DNA from: Laburnicola sp. R22_1
Lineage: Eukaryota > Ascomycota > Dothideomycetes > Pleosporales > Didymosphaeriaceae
Reading direction: 5' to 3'
Length of the DNA: 64,000 bases
NCBI GenBank assembly: GCA_014281115.1
Contig: JACONQ010000003.1
Span: 4,092,001 to 4,156,000 of the forward strand
In this document: positions 1 through 12,200 of the stretch, in pieces
Numbering within the stretch: the first letter of the stretch is position 1
How the letters are laid out: each line of letters begins with the position of its first letter
Program-made: the position numbers and the translations under genes
Notes under the pieces: model-generated
What the model saw: only the letters and a program-made list of their open reading frames with translations
What the model was told of the DNA's origin: nothing
The model's database searches: none

Positions 1-719
1 CTGCTTTAAAGTGCTCCTTTTCCTTTATAGATAAGCGCTAGCTTTAAGGCAGTTTTATTACTATAAATATAAGCTAGAAGCATAATCTATTTATAAAAGC
101 TATCTTAAAGTGCTATAGTTACCTTCTTACGCTCCTAAAGCGCCTTACTAAACACTTATTTTAAGCGTATTATAATGCTAATAAGGAAGCCTTTCTTATT
201 TATATTATAGGTATACCGCGCCTTTATCTTATACTATTAAATTTTTAGTAGAGTAGATTAAAATATATATAATATTTTTGCTTAGAGTTAGCCTAGTAAT
301 AATTACTATCTATCCTAGTAGTCTATTTAAATATAAGATAGGCTTTATTTTATTTTAAAAATTATAAAATCTATATATTACTTATTACCTTTTAGGCTAC
401 GCTACTTCTAAAATTTTATATTTTTTTATACATAGTAGCCCTTACTTTATTAAGCCTTTATTATATTATATAAGCTCTAACTCTTATTATAGACCAAGTT
501 TCTGTCTGTTTTACGCTGCCTCTACACACAAGGCTATAATATCTTAGTGTCTCCACTATAATATAGAATCCTAGATATTAAACTATATAGTAACTTTTCT
601 ATATAAATAATCTTTACTAGGTGCGCGCAATTTAATTTTTTTAATTATAGCTTAAATTAGGTCTATATTAGTAGAGTTATCGCGTGTTAAAGTTAGGTAA
701 AGAATTGTTGTTTTAATAT
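1..719. other. AT-rich RIP-mutated sequence, no gene seen
   Basis: This block is dominated by TA steps and short TAA/TAG-rich frames on both strands. No frame gives a recognisable protein over more than a few dozen codons. It is probably an old transposon or intergenic DNA degraded by RIP. I cannot name the source family. Confidence 0.6.
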
Positions 720-772
720 GCGTGGGACATTAGCTAACGTGGGGCATTAGCTAACGTGGGGCATTAAGCGTA
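720..772. repeat. 17-bp tandem repeat, three units
   Basis: Three imperfect head-to-tail copies of a unit reading GTGGGGCATTAGCTAAC. It lies just outside the terminal inverted repeat of the neighbouring DNA transposon and is less AT-rich than its surroundings. Short iterated terminal motifs like this are common at the ends of fungal pogo/Fot-type elements, so it may be the end of another element whose partner end I did not find. Confidence 0.6.
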
Positions 773-780
773 TGGGCACG

Positions 781-3700
781 GTACTAGTACTATATCTTAG
801 TAGCCTATGCAATACGTTAGCTAATACAACACTCTACTATATAACACCCTAACTTTAATACGCTATATGTCTACTAATATATATCTAATTAAGGCTGCAA
901 TTATAGTAATTAAATTATAAGAACTAGAAGAATGTTTTTATATAGATAAATTACTAAATAGTTTAATATTATACCTTTTATATTAACGCGTTAGCACTAA
1001 TATATTATATAGCTATATGCAATTACAAACTCTAAATAATAGAATCTTAGCTAATAATAAAAGTAGAGCTTTTATGTGTTATTAAATTATCTACCTAGGA
1101 GTAAAATAATAAAGGCTTTTATCTTAAATAATATAATAAAACAAGCAAAGCCTCCTACTTAGTAACTAAAAATAGCGTAAAAGGTAATTAAAAATGCGTG
1201 TGTAAACTACTAAGCAAGCTTAGTAGTCTTAGCGTAAAGCTTCTATATACAAATCTTTTATAAAGAGGCTACCTAGAACTTTAGGGAGGGATAAAACTTT
1301 AGTGTAGTAATACTATAGTTTTTTATTCTTTTTTACTATTCTAAGTTATAAACTACTATCTAGATTATTGCAAATAATATAAGTTAATATATTAATAGGT
1401 ATATTTTTTATAAGTAGTAGAATAAGAATAATATATACTAGATACACTATTACTCTATTACTCTATTACTATATTAAGGTTATTCTTAATAAATATCCTA
1501 CTGTCTCTCTACGTCCTACTATTTGTTTAGGCATTAATATTATTTCTAAATAAGTACTTACTATTACTAAAGACTATATACTATAGTTTCGCGCTACTAC
1601 TACTAATATAGCTATACTAGAGTTTTATTCTATCTATAAGATACTTATCTAGCATAAGGAATAGGTATACTTAACTATTTATAAGGCTATTTTTATATAC
1701 TAGTTAGGCTAGCAGTTAGTCTAGTTTGTAAATGATAGCAACACTATATTCCTACTTTAGTAGACGCAATTACTTCTTATTAGTACTAGAATTCTCTAGT
1801 ATGGAATATAAAAGAAGGATAATAAAATCTTTATTAATAAGCTCTAGTATAGCAAAAGTGTTATATAGATCTATAAGATCCTTCTAGCTATTAACGCTAT
1901 TAAGTTAAAATAACTAATAATAGTAGTAGTAATAAGCTAGGTGTGCTGTGTACACTATAAGTAAACTTTGTATAGGTTAGAAGCTTATAGAGTATAGATA
2001 AGATGTAAGTAAGTTTAAAGTTTAAACTATTATCGCATTATTAAATGTTTAAGGTTCTTTAATTAGAATTAGGTGCTGTACATAGTATATAATAACCCTC
2101 TATCTTAATCTACTTTAATCTTAAACAAAAGAAAGGTTAAAAAAGGTGTTTAGTAAGCTAATAAGCTTCTATAGTATATTAAACGCCTTACTAAATATAG
2201 TTTTCTTCCTCTATAGTAAATAATTCAAAGCTTTACTTCTATATTAGCTAGAAAGAATATTAGCATATTATGGGTTAATTACTTTACTAGGCGTTATACT
2301 AAATCTTTAATATTATAATAAATAGCTAGTGTTAACAGCAATTACTATAAAGCTAATTTCCTAGCTAAGTATAAGCTCTATTTTAATCTTCTATAGTAGA
2401 AGATTAAGTAGTATTAAATTAAGCCTTAGCATATGTATACTATAGACAAGAAAGGCTTCCTACTTAGTATTATCTCCTATTTAAAGAGAATCTTTAACAG
2501 GCTTCTATATAAAAGCATGACTATAAAGCAAGCTATTTAGAATAGTAGTAATAAGTAGAGATTGCTTATAGCCTATATATACGCTAATAGATCTGCTCTA
2601 AATCTAATTCTAATTTATTAGGCCACCTCTATAAATATATAATTAAGTTATATAAAGAACCTAAATCCTTAACACTACTAGGCCCTTATTACTATATCTA
2701 AATCTAGCTAGTTAAGCAATTAAATAGGTCTCGCATAGTTATAGTAGATGTTTAATCGCCTTATAGAGGCTAAAGCTAGATAATTATATTAACTATTAAT
2801 TCTTAATAGCTATAGATCTTATATTACTATAGATTTTATTAACTATTACAATTATAATAAGATTCTATTAGCTATTTATCTACCTTATTTAACCTATATA
2901 TTGCAGCCTTCTAATATCTACGTATTTAAGCCTCTATTAACTACGTATTTAAATAAGCTATTAACCTTCCTATAAAATAGCTAGAGGCTAGCCTCTATTA
3001 CTAAGAAAGACTTCTTTAGCCTATTCTAGAAGGCCTAGGTCAGCACTATAAGGCAGCTATTAATACTTTAGACCTTTAAAGTTACTAGCATCTCCTCTCT
3101 AGATCTAATAACTATTCTTAATAGATTTAATTAGGCTTAGCCACCTAAGTAAGAATTACAAAAAAGCTTAGCTTTAGTACTTAGCGCTTTAGATTAGAGA
3201 AAAATTAATTAGCTACTAAAGGCTGCTGTTAATATAGGGGGTACTTATAAGACTAAGAAGCGAAATTAAATAGTACACTCTATCTCTATATAAAAGTAAC
3301 TCCTAGAGCATAAAAATAAAGGCCTATAGAAGGCTCTAGCAACTTAAAAAAAGTGCTTAAAGTAAGGCAGGCCTTTACCTCTTAATTAGCTAGATAAGTA
3401 TTATAGTAGAGCTGTCTTCTAGTTACCTTATAGTATATAGCAGGCCTATAATTATTAACACTAAAACGATACTAAGAAGTAGTAATTATAGCTTTAAAAA
3501 AGTAAGTAAGTAGAGACTTATTAGGCTAGCTAGCAGCTTAAAATAAAGCTACTCTAAAAGAGGCGTATTACTTAAGTAGCTACTAGAGATACACGCGCAA
3601 AGTAGAGAACTAATAAGGCTAAAGAGTAACACCTTAATTAATAGGCCTATAAAGTATAAAGATAACTTTAGAATTATATTAAATTATTTTAAAAAGGTAA

Positions 3701-4019
3701 TAAGAAGGTATTAAAGCCTTCTAATAGATTTATTAAAAAGAAATAGCCTTAGTATAAGGCTATAGATATAGATAAGGCCTTATCTATTATATCCGCCTTA
3801 TAGTCCTATAAAGGCTAAATTATTAGAATACTAAGTAAATATTAATAATCTAAGTAGCTAGTAATTATCTATAGGCCTTAGAGACCTTAACTCTAAAAAA
3901 TCTTATAATAATATTAATTGTGGGCGGCTTAGCAGCCTTATGTTGCTGGCTGAGCGCTCTTGTTAGGGTGTTGCATTGGCTGACGTGTTGCACAGGCTGC
4001 CAAGATCGGGTACGCGCAC
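781..4019 (+). mobile_element. pogo/Fot1-like DNA transposon, heavily RIP-mutated
   Basis: The ends at 781-830 and 3970-4019 form an inverted repeat of about 50 bp. The left copy differs from the right almost only by C-to-T and G-to-A changes. Both ends are flanked by the direct repeat GGGCACG (774-780 and 4020-4026); Tc1/mariner elements normally duplicate TA, so this duplication is unexplained. Inside lies a degraded pogo-class transposase read on the + strand. The stretch at about 1290-2110 does not fit the transposase and may be a nested insertion. RIP stops near 3917, inside the element, so the right terminus has normal composition. Confidence 0.7.
867..3860 (+). pseudogene. pogo/Fot1-like DDE transposase remnant
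   Basis: A conceptual reading from the ATG at 867 gives an N-terminal helix-turn-helix-like start. After an unrecognised stretch, it gives the DDE core from about 2430: IDKKGFLL (family NMDEKGF), LILNSYRSYIT near 2805 (family LILDGHSSHVT, second Asp changed to Asn), then LAIYLPYLTYILQPSNIYVF near 2870 (family YPPHSTHxLQPLDVxxF, third Asp changed to Asn). Dozens of TAA/TAG codons interrupt it. The substitutions are those expected from C:G to T:A mutation. It cannot encode an active enzyme. Confidence 0.75.
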
Positions 4020-4450
4020 GGGCACGGTAAGTTACGGTACCGTAGCGTGTTCTTGGCTCTGGCGTTGTTTGTGGCTTCCCACCAACGCAAGCTATCCCCT
4101 CGCTTTCGTCTTGTGTAGACGCCGGACTAGCAGTGGATTGGCTATATACTGAAGCAATACCTCCGGTTTTTCTCGTGGGACAATTGACGCAATGTGCAGC
4201 TCTTGGAGCTGTGTTTGGCGGCATCTAGGCCACGCCCATGAATGATCATTGAACCACAACCCCCTCTGCGAGAACATTCAACTCCGTGGCTGGCAGTCGT
4301 CACTTGCCTGGCACAGTTTCCAGTATTCGAACTTGTACCCACCAAAGACTCTGAAATCGCTATTGCGGAGGCATATACAATTTGTTGGATGGTATATACT
4401 GAGAAGGCACCTTAACGTACCTTTGGCAGCTGGTTTGAATGCTAGATGAC
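4020..4450. other. 3' flank of the P450 gene, normal composition
   Basis: About 430 bp of non-RIP sequence between the transposon end and the P450 stop codon. It probably holds the P450 3' UTR and polyadenylation site. No further gene is evident; short frames on both strands have no recognisable content. Confidence 0.5.
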
Positions 4451-6308
4451 TTACCAGACCTCGATAAGGCAGCGCTTGTTCTTGGGGTACATGAGAAAAT
4501 AGTCCCTTTGCTCCATATCGTCATCGCCGAAGCCATCCTTACACGACACAATAGCATTCGGATACGCCCGGAAGAACTTGGCGGTAGCATGGCGAAGCTC
4601 CATCAGCGCCAGATGAAGTCCAATGCATACTAGCAAGAAATCGGTCAGAAATATCAACAGAAACGGTTTTAGCCTTACTTCGAGGGCCCCCGCCAAAGGG
4701 CATCCACGAGTCCTTCATTTCTTTCGTTGTATTCTCCCACCGAGAAGGTAGGAATCTGTCATCGTTAGCGAACGACATTCCCAGTGCTAAGGCCCCAGGC
4801 GCTAGGCGCTCACCGTTCAGGTTCCGGAAAGACGAGCACATCTCTATGCATGCTATACGCCTGCGTGCTGACAGTCGTCCCTTCTGGCATCCATCGTCCA
4901 TCAATCTCGCAGCCACCAGCAGGCACATCTCTAGGAAGCCCGGCAGGCGCCGCAGCATACAATCGCAAAGTCTCATGAATGACTTGATCCAGGTACGTCA
5001 ACCTCTTCAAGTCCTCGTCCTTGTAGCCCACTGACAACGTCGCAACTTCCTCAGTAAGCCGTCGCTTCACCGCCTCATCTTGACAGACGGCCCACACCAA
5101 ATACGTTAAACTCTGAGCCGTGGTATCACTGCCTGCTATGATATACCTAAAGGGACGGACTGAAGTCAGCGTAGCTCTTAAAGGCTGGGTTCGTAAGTCC
5201 GTGTCTCAGCGACTCGCTACTCTGAAACGTCCCCTAGGAGGCATTTCAAAAAGCGTACTCCGGCGAAGACACTGACTTCGTACCAGGGGCTCAGCTTACG
5301 CCTGCGCGTCGTCCAAGATTTCCTGTTGCGACATGCCCTCTTCACCGGCACGGAATACCTTTGTGAACAATGTAGGTTTGGGATTCCAGGGATCCGCCGC
5401 GACGAGCCGCTCGTACCGCTCAATGGATTCTAGAGCGTAGGACCACATGCGCAATGTTGCTGCAGTACCCTCCCTGAAGATCGGCAGAGGAAAGTGGGAG
5501 GCGAATTGTGCCAGCGCTGGGAACCCAATGCGTAGGCCAGTTAGGAAGGCTACTGCCTTGAGATCGCGAGTATACTGATTTTCCTATAGCATAATGCACG
5601 TCAGCAGGCCATACGTTTCTACAGAAGTCTATCAGGGTGGGCAATGAGAAAATGGTAAACGTACCTTTCCCTGTTCGAGCATGCGAAAGCTATCGCCGAA
5701 GGTCAGCTCACCAATCACGTCGGTACTAAAGAAGAGCCACCATTTCATCACATCCGCCCTTCCTTCGACCTTGCTCTCCTCGCCGATCCTCTGCACGGCC
5801 AGCTCAGCCCGCGCTTGCACAAGGTGTTCCACGCTCTTCAGTCCAGACTCGGACATTGGAGCGGAGAGCATTCTCCGATGGCGCTGGTGATACTCAAAGT
5901 CTCGCGTCATAAAGATGCTCGTGCCGCCAAGAGCGAAGTCGTCGTACATTCGGCTTTTGCGCAACGGACGCGTGTACGAGTGGATTTGCTTGGCGGCGGC
6001 GACAGAGGAGAAGTCGACTTCGTTGGGGCCGATCCGGACTGTTCTACCGTATTCCTCATGCAGGCGGTGGACATATGCAGTTCGTTGGGCGCGTACGAAG
6101 TGGAAGTGCAGCACTGCACCAGTCCACTTTGAATACCACGGCCCCGGGAGGGAAGAAAGCGGACTGCGGGTGCGGGTGAAGAGAAACTGTCGGTGTGAAT
6201 TAACCCCGGTTGATCACCACTGATGTGAAGGACGGGTGCCCATACAAGAAGCAGTTTCAGTAAGCCAAGTCCCAGCAATCCTAAACCTGCGATCCAGACT
6301 AAAGCCAT
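4451..6308 (-). CDS. cytochrome P450 monooxygenase, six exons, intact
   Basis: Haem-thiolate monooxygenase, probably ER-anchored, for oxidation of a small molecule. Exons, read 5' to 3' on the - strand: 6308-6246, 6186-5665, 5583-5300, 5146-4814, 4755-4679 and 4629-4451. The five introns (59, 81, 153, 58 and 49 nt) all start GT and end AG, and give a 485-aa protein of normal family length without stops. Seen in the product: a hydrophobic N-terminal anchor (about residues 2-24), a PGPW hinge (35-38), the I-helix AGSDTT (294-299), the K-helix ETLR (348-351), PERFxPxRW, and the haem loop FGGGPRICIG with Cys428. The haem loop and PERF are only complete after splicing, which supports the model. 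The overall style resembles fungal secondary-metabolism P450s (the CYP58/65/68 type); no CYP family is assigned. It is isolated between RIP-killed elements and may be a displaced tailoring enzyme of the cluster at 35-46 kb. Confidence 0.92.
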
Positions 6309-7028
6309 GGTATCTTTTCCCGCGCTCTGCGATGTTGATTTCTGGATACGTTACAGTAGCACAATATAACTATTGAGGAGGGACTATTGTCAGCGCATGC
6401 ACATGGTGAAGGTGCTTTATTCGCGCCTCACGCCGTCTTAAAACGCATGGACATTATATTAACCCCAGTAGTCTAACTCCTTACCCGAGTGTCGGAATGT
6501 GGAGGTATAAGTCCGTGAACAGGCCATTCTTAATGCGGCTAAGATGAGCGGGGTCATCCCTTTAATAGTATCTACGTTAAACCTACGCGATACCTTAGGA
6601 CGCGAATATCTTTGGGCTGACTAGAGGTATCTTATAGCCTCTACTATACTACAATTATTCTATTAATATATATATATTTATTTAGTCTCTCCCCTAGGGT
6701 CAATTTGTGATATTACGTAATCACAGGTCGGCTGTTTAACTAACCGCTGTGTTACATAATTAATAATTTCTTTAATAATATTTTTATAGTAATAATAATA
6801 ACAATAATTATAATAGCAACTAACCTAACTATTTTATTACTTTTCTATAGTAGATCTCCTCTCGCAACTAGCGAGCTATATACCGCCCCCTAGAATCTTG
6901 CTACTACTATCTATCTTCTCTATACTTTTACTACTATCGCTACTACTTACCTTTACTCTTATTACTCTTAGTTTTCTATATTAACTATATTCTAAATAAT
7001 TACTACTATCTTAATAAGCTTTATATAT
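6309..7028. promoter_or_regulatory. P450 upstream region, then AT-rich sequence
   Basis: The first 350 bp or so upstream of the P450 start have near-normal composition and should contain its promoter. CCGAGTG at 6485-6491 is a one-mismatch relative of the CCGAGTA motif repeated in the cluster promoters, which by itself is weak evidence. From about 6620 the sequence becomes AT-rich up to the copia insertion site. No gene is visible. Confidence 0.45.
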
Positions 7029-7033
7029 TATAG

Positions 7034-7198
7034 TGTTAGATTAGAGCCGTGTTACCGAATAAGGGCACGTGGTCGGCTCCACCCTCTAAATTAGACCTCG
7101 AGCCAACAAGTCACAGAACACACACAATACAACTATTTATCTATCTTATTTATTAGACCCCCCATCTTAATGAGCTTAAATAGTGCTTAAATCTAACA
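7034..7198 (+). repeat. 5' LTR of copia-1
   Basis: 165 bp, beginning TGTTAGATTAGAGC and ending TAACA. It is the same length as the 3' LTR and differs from it by a modest number of substitutions, nearly all transitions. Target duplication TATAG lies immediately upstream. Confidence 0.93.
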
Positions 7199-7239
7199 AT
7201 TAAGAGTCTTACTACCTTAATTAATCCTAAGAAAAGATA

Positions 7240-10200
7240 ATGTCGCTATTAACGCTCCGCGACTTAACGATTGTGTTAACTAATTACACTAACTATATAC
7301 TATGGCTGCTATAGCTAAAAGCGCGATGCGAGCCAATGGATATATGGCCTATTATTAATCCAGATGGAGCCAAACTCCTACGCGAAAAGCCGACACCGCC
7401 GTCGCCGCTAGAAATAGCGAGTTACTAGCCAATTATCCGCGTGGACAACGACGATTAACAAAACCCTTCAACGCGCCTATTAGAGCTATTAAATTTAGGC
7501 CTTAAGGCATATAAGGAGGTTATTAAGTTTTATAAGATATAGCTTAAGGACTATAAGATTAAGGATAAGGAATACTAAGAGGAGAGAATAAGTCTTAAGA
7601 AAGTAGTTATCTATATCTAATTAACTATGTTATAATACCTGCAACATAACTATTGCAAGCCTAGAGAGCAGATCTGACAATAGATTAAATCTCTAACGCA
7701 GATAGTAGGCGTTAATAAGGAAGACGAGCGGGATAGGGCGAGAGCGCGATACCTACAGGCTCTTAAGCCGATAAGACAACCCTTAAACTAGGATACCTAG
7801 CTAACTAAGTATAATTAGGTAGCTATAGAAGTAGAGACAAATAATGTTGCCAAAGTACAATTAATCTATAATACTATAAAGGACTTCCTAACTGTAATTA
7901 TAAAGGCGGCTCCTACCTAGGGCGTGTCCTTTTAAGAAACTAGACGCTAAGACGTAGATATAATAAGGAAGGAGATAATAAAACGCTTCTAAGAATATAT
8001 AGTAATACTCCACCTAATTAAGGGCAAATAGTATAGGGGCGCCTTTGCTACTAGTGAGCTATTTCTCGCTACTAGTGGTGTATCCACCCTAGGCACTAAT
8101 AGGGACGCCTCTTACGCTGCTAAAGACGCGCTATCTTTCACAAATAACTAATATAGATAGGAAAGACCTTAACAAAAACAATCCTTTGGTTAAAGTACTA
8201 TATCTAAGCAGTCCTTAATAGAGGATATAATAGTAGTTAAAGACAGAAAATATCCTACTTATAGACAAAGGCATAGTCTAAAAGACTGCTTCTATGCATA
8301 TCTAGAATATACACTAGAGTGGTTTAGACTACAACCTGGCTTTACAGACATAGTATAATATAGAATTAGAAATAATTTAGATCTATAAGAGGAGATAAGG
8401 AAGGTAAAGAGACTAAGGTCTTAAACCCCACAAATTAAGAACTCAAATACCCCTACTCCTAAGATTAATAATAATTAACTAGATAGACGGAAAATTTCCA
8501 CTATCTAAGCCAGCTTTAATGCGGCATTATATTAATCCGATTCTACGAGCTACCCACTACAATACTCCTCGATTCTTAATTTAGGCACTACCTGCCACAT
8601 CGCGAACAACCTTAATCGATTTGTCTTATTTTGCCCTCTATTGCCTAGAGACTTTATATGGGCTAGAAATACACAAATATAGGTTAAAGGATATGGCACA
8701 GTTTACCTTAAACTAAAGAGCCTAGCTAGACGGCGGATACTACGCCTTAATATTATGGCCTATTGCCTAGACCTTCTATGCAACCTAGTGTCTTTTAGAA
8801 TACTACGGCGTTAAGGGCTATAGTAGGATACTAAATTAGCACCTACAAGCCTAAAGCGAGTAGATAACACAGTTATTACTAAGCTGTAAGAGCTCTACAA
8901 CTAATAGGTTCTAGAATACTAACTAGAACTAATAGAATAGGCAACCTTCCATACCTATAGAATTATCTTACGCACTAAGAGATCCCCGCAAAAGGCAGAC
9001 GCACTGCAATGGCATAAGCGACTAGGGCATCTAGGCCCTAGTGCTCTTAAGCATCTAGTGCAGCAATCTAAGGGGGTGCGGATTAAAGGCATTACTACAG
9101 TATAGTGCGACGCCTGCAGACGAGCCAAATCTAAGAGGTTTATCTGCCAAACACCACAAATAATTAATAAAGGACTAGGAGAACGAGTTATAATAGACTT
9201 GTACAGCTATAAGGATGGCAGCTTAATAAAAGAGAAGAGCTAAATGCTAATTACTAATTAATACTTAGGACTAATGTGGGATTTCTACTTTAAGAATAAT
9301 CGCACAGCTCGATCTATTATTTAAACTTTGGCCACTTTTACAAAGTTTATAAAGAACCAATTTAACCTTATAGTTAAGATAATTAAAGCGGATAACGAAA
9401 TATTCATAGTTAAATAATAAGTTAATTAATAGTGCACAGCCTAGGGGATTATAATTAAGTCTTTAGCATCTAACACACAAGCATAGAATAGGGGAGCTAA
9501 ACGCTTAGGGGGTGTAATAAAAGACAAAGCCCGGGCAATACAACTTAATACTAACCTACTATAGGAGATGTGGCTAGAGATTACCTAGTTAGCTATCTAC
9601 CTCTATAATTAAACGCTAAACTATATAAATTACTAGAGAATACTATACAAAGTCTTCTTTATAATAGTGGCCTTTTAGAATAAAGTGGTTATAGCACTAC
9701 AAAAGCCAAATTAAACCTATCTTAAGGTATATAGGTGTAAAGCTTTTGTAATAATAAATAATACTCGCTATAGTAAGAGTAGGCTATAACGTCTTAACCT
9801 AAAGGCGTGGATTAGATATCTAGTAGGATACTAATCCTCTAATATCTTTTAGATATAAATACCCTCGCTTGGGAAAGTAATTAGCACCTAGGACGTAATA
9901 TTTAACAAAGACAGCATCTTTAGTAGAAAGATAGAGGACCTTATAGATAACCTTATACATAATACCCTTAAAGAGATCGCTGTATAGGTCCGATTAGTTA
10001 AACTATTATCTATAGCTAAACTAACTAAATTAGAGACAGAGTCATTCTATAAAGATAAGACAATTTAAGATAACCTATAGAATAAAGACCAGTCTAGATA
10101 TTAATAAGATAGGAAAGTAGACTATACTTATCCCACTCTACTAATTACACTACTACTAATAACACTCCTTGCATAATCACTAGTAGAGAAAGACAAAGGG

Positions 10201-11900
10201 AAAGACCACTAACTCTTATTATTAATAGTATGCCTATAGACCGCAGTATTTATAGCTGGTACCAAAGCAGTAAACGTAGGGAACTTTAATAGGAAAATAT
10301 TAGATAAGGCGCGGTTAAAAAGATTGCTTTCTAAAGGATTAAAGCTATACAGGAGCTAGTTGCCTATGCTACCTTTCTAACGCAATAAGCTTAAAGAATA
10401 TCCACTATGCGATATGTTTAAGGAAGCTAAGAAATAGCACCTAAACAGTTACTAGGACATAAGATCCTGAACCGAGATACTAGCTAAAATAATTAAGCTG
10501 ACTAGAGAACAGATTCTTAACTATATGTAGGTATATACCTATAAGTTTAATAAATATTACTAACTTAAGAAGTGCAAAGCACGCCTTATTGTTTGTGGCG
10601 ATTAATAGAGAAATATTACGTCACAAGATACATATGCGGCAATATTAGCTAGATAATTATTTTGCATGCTTATGGCGATTGCGACGCGATTCGACTTAGA
10701 GCTCCTTTAATACAACGTCACGAATGCCTTTATTTACGCGAAGATTAATCAAGATATATATATAAGGATGCCACGAGGCTACAACAAATCTAGGACAATT
10801 CTAAAACTTAACAAGGCGCTATACAGACTCTGGATCTTACCACTACTCTGGCAGAGAGAGTTTACTTTAATACTGCGAGGCTTAGGCTTTATTAGCATAC
10901 CCTATAAACCTTACTATATAATTAAACAAGGCGTAATTATCTTCTTCTACATAGATAATATTATTATTATCTATAAATAGGAGAATAAACCCCAGGCTAA
11001 GCTAGTTATTAAGCAGCTACAAGAAAAGTACACCCTTATAGGAGGAAAAGATTTCTAATAGTTCCTAGGGGTTAAGATTCTTAGGAACCGCCCGTAATAA
11101 AAAATCTGGCTTTTATAAGCGTTATATATTAATAAGATCGCTAGGCTAGTTAATAACTAAAGCCTTAGGCATAATACCCTAATAAGTAGCATCGAGCTTA
11201 CTTTATAATTAGGCTTCGCTAGTCTATTCAAGATTAACAAATACTAACACAAGGTTGGATCGATCCTATTCGCCGCAGTTACTAATCAGCTGGACACTAC
11301 TTTCGCGTCCTCCTAATTAGCACGATTTCTCACTAACCCTGGCAGCCAATATTAAAATGCCGCTGATTAAGTCCTACTATACCTCTAAGAAACACACACA
11401 AGAGCGTTACAGCTAGATAGAGAAGACAGTTTTAAGGTAGCAAGCGATGCCTCGTTTGCGGACAATACACTAGACTAAAAGAGTTCTTAAGGATATATTA
11501 TTAAACTATTTAGTGGGCTAATTATGTAGAAAGCAAGCAAGTAAGATACTATTACCACATCCACTACTAAAGCCAAGCTACTAGCCCTATTATAGGTAGC
11601 TAAGGAGGCACTGTTTATATTACGCCTGCTTAATAAGCTCTAGGTTAAGCTCGCGGATTAAACAATTACTATTAAATGCGACAACTAGTAGACAATATAG
11701 CTTATTGCTAAGGAGACTGTGCAGCTTAATACTAAACTCCGCTATATGGATATTTATAACTATTAGTTAAGGCAAGAGGTAGCGCAAGGAAGAATTAGGG
11801 TCACCTACACTTAGTTAAACGAAATAATAGCTAATGGGCTTACAAAGGCCCTTCCTATTAACAAATGGAGCAAATTTCTAGATTAACTAGGACTTATTAA
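7240..11900 (+). pseudogene. copia-1 gag-pol remnant
   Basis: Landmarks on the + strand: a gag start near 7240 (MSLLTLRDLTIVLTNY), a CCHC-like zinc knuckle near 8255 (PTYRQRHSLKDCFYAY), the GAG-pre-integrase motif near 9000 (ALQWHKRLGHLGPSALKHL), then integrase with its terminal GAKR motif near 9495. The reverse transcriptase follows near 10530-10980 with FYIDNIIIIY, where the family has YVDD; the second Asp is Asn. RNase H follows near 11430-11870. In-frame TAA/TAG codons are frequent throughout. The order integrase before reverse transcriptase fixes the copia class. Confidence 0.88.
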
Positions 11901-12030
11901 TATGACAGAGGATCTTAATAGAAAGAAGGGACAAATTAACGAGCTAGAATAAAGGATAGAGGCTATTACTCTAGAATAAAGGATGGCTACAAGGGGTCCA
12001 GCTTAAGGATAAGCCTAAGCTAAGGAGGTG

Positions 12031-12195
12031 TGTTAGATTAGAGCTGTGTTGCCGAATAAGGGCACGTGGTCGGCTCCACCCTCTAAATTAGACCTCGAGC
12101 CAACAAGTTACAGAACACACACAATATAACTGTTTATCCATCTTATCTATTAGACCTCCCATTTTAATAAGCTTAAATAGTGCTTAAATTTAACA
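12031..12195 (+). repeat. 3' LTR of copia-1
   Basis: 165 bp, matching the 5' LTR over its full length, with the purine tract AAGGAGGTG just before it and target duplication TATAG just after it. Confidence 0.93.
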
Positions 12196-12200
12196 TATAG

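Larger units (their letters stand above)
7034..12195 (+). mobile_element. Ty1/copia LTR retrotransposon, RIP-inactivated (copia-1)
   Basis: Complete element with 165-bp LTRs (7034-7198 and 12031-12195), both TG...CA, flanked by perfect 5-bp target duplications TATAG (7029-7033 and 12196-12200). A primer site starts at 7199 (ATTAAGAGTC...) and a purine tract, AAGGAGGTG, abuts the 3' LTR. The internal region encodes gag, integrase, reverse transcriptase and RNase H in copia order on the + strand but is full of TAA/TAG codons. A solo LTR of the same family sits at 61418-61582. Confidence 0.93.

Noticed and set aside
720..772. CRISPR-like repeat array
   Set aside because: Only three contiguous 17-bp units without spacers, in a eukaryotic transposon context.
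4810..5100. Separate small gene with P450-like sequence
   Set aside because: It is one exon of the six-exon P450 and joins in phase to its neighbours.
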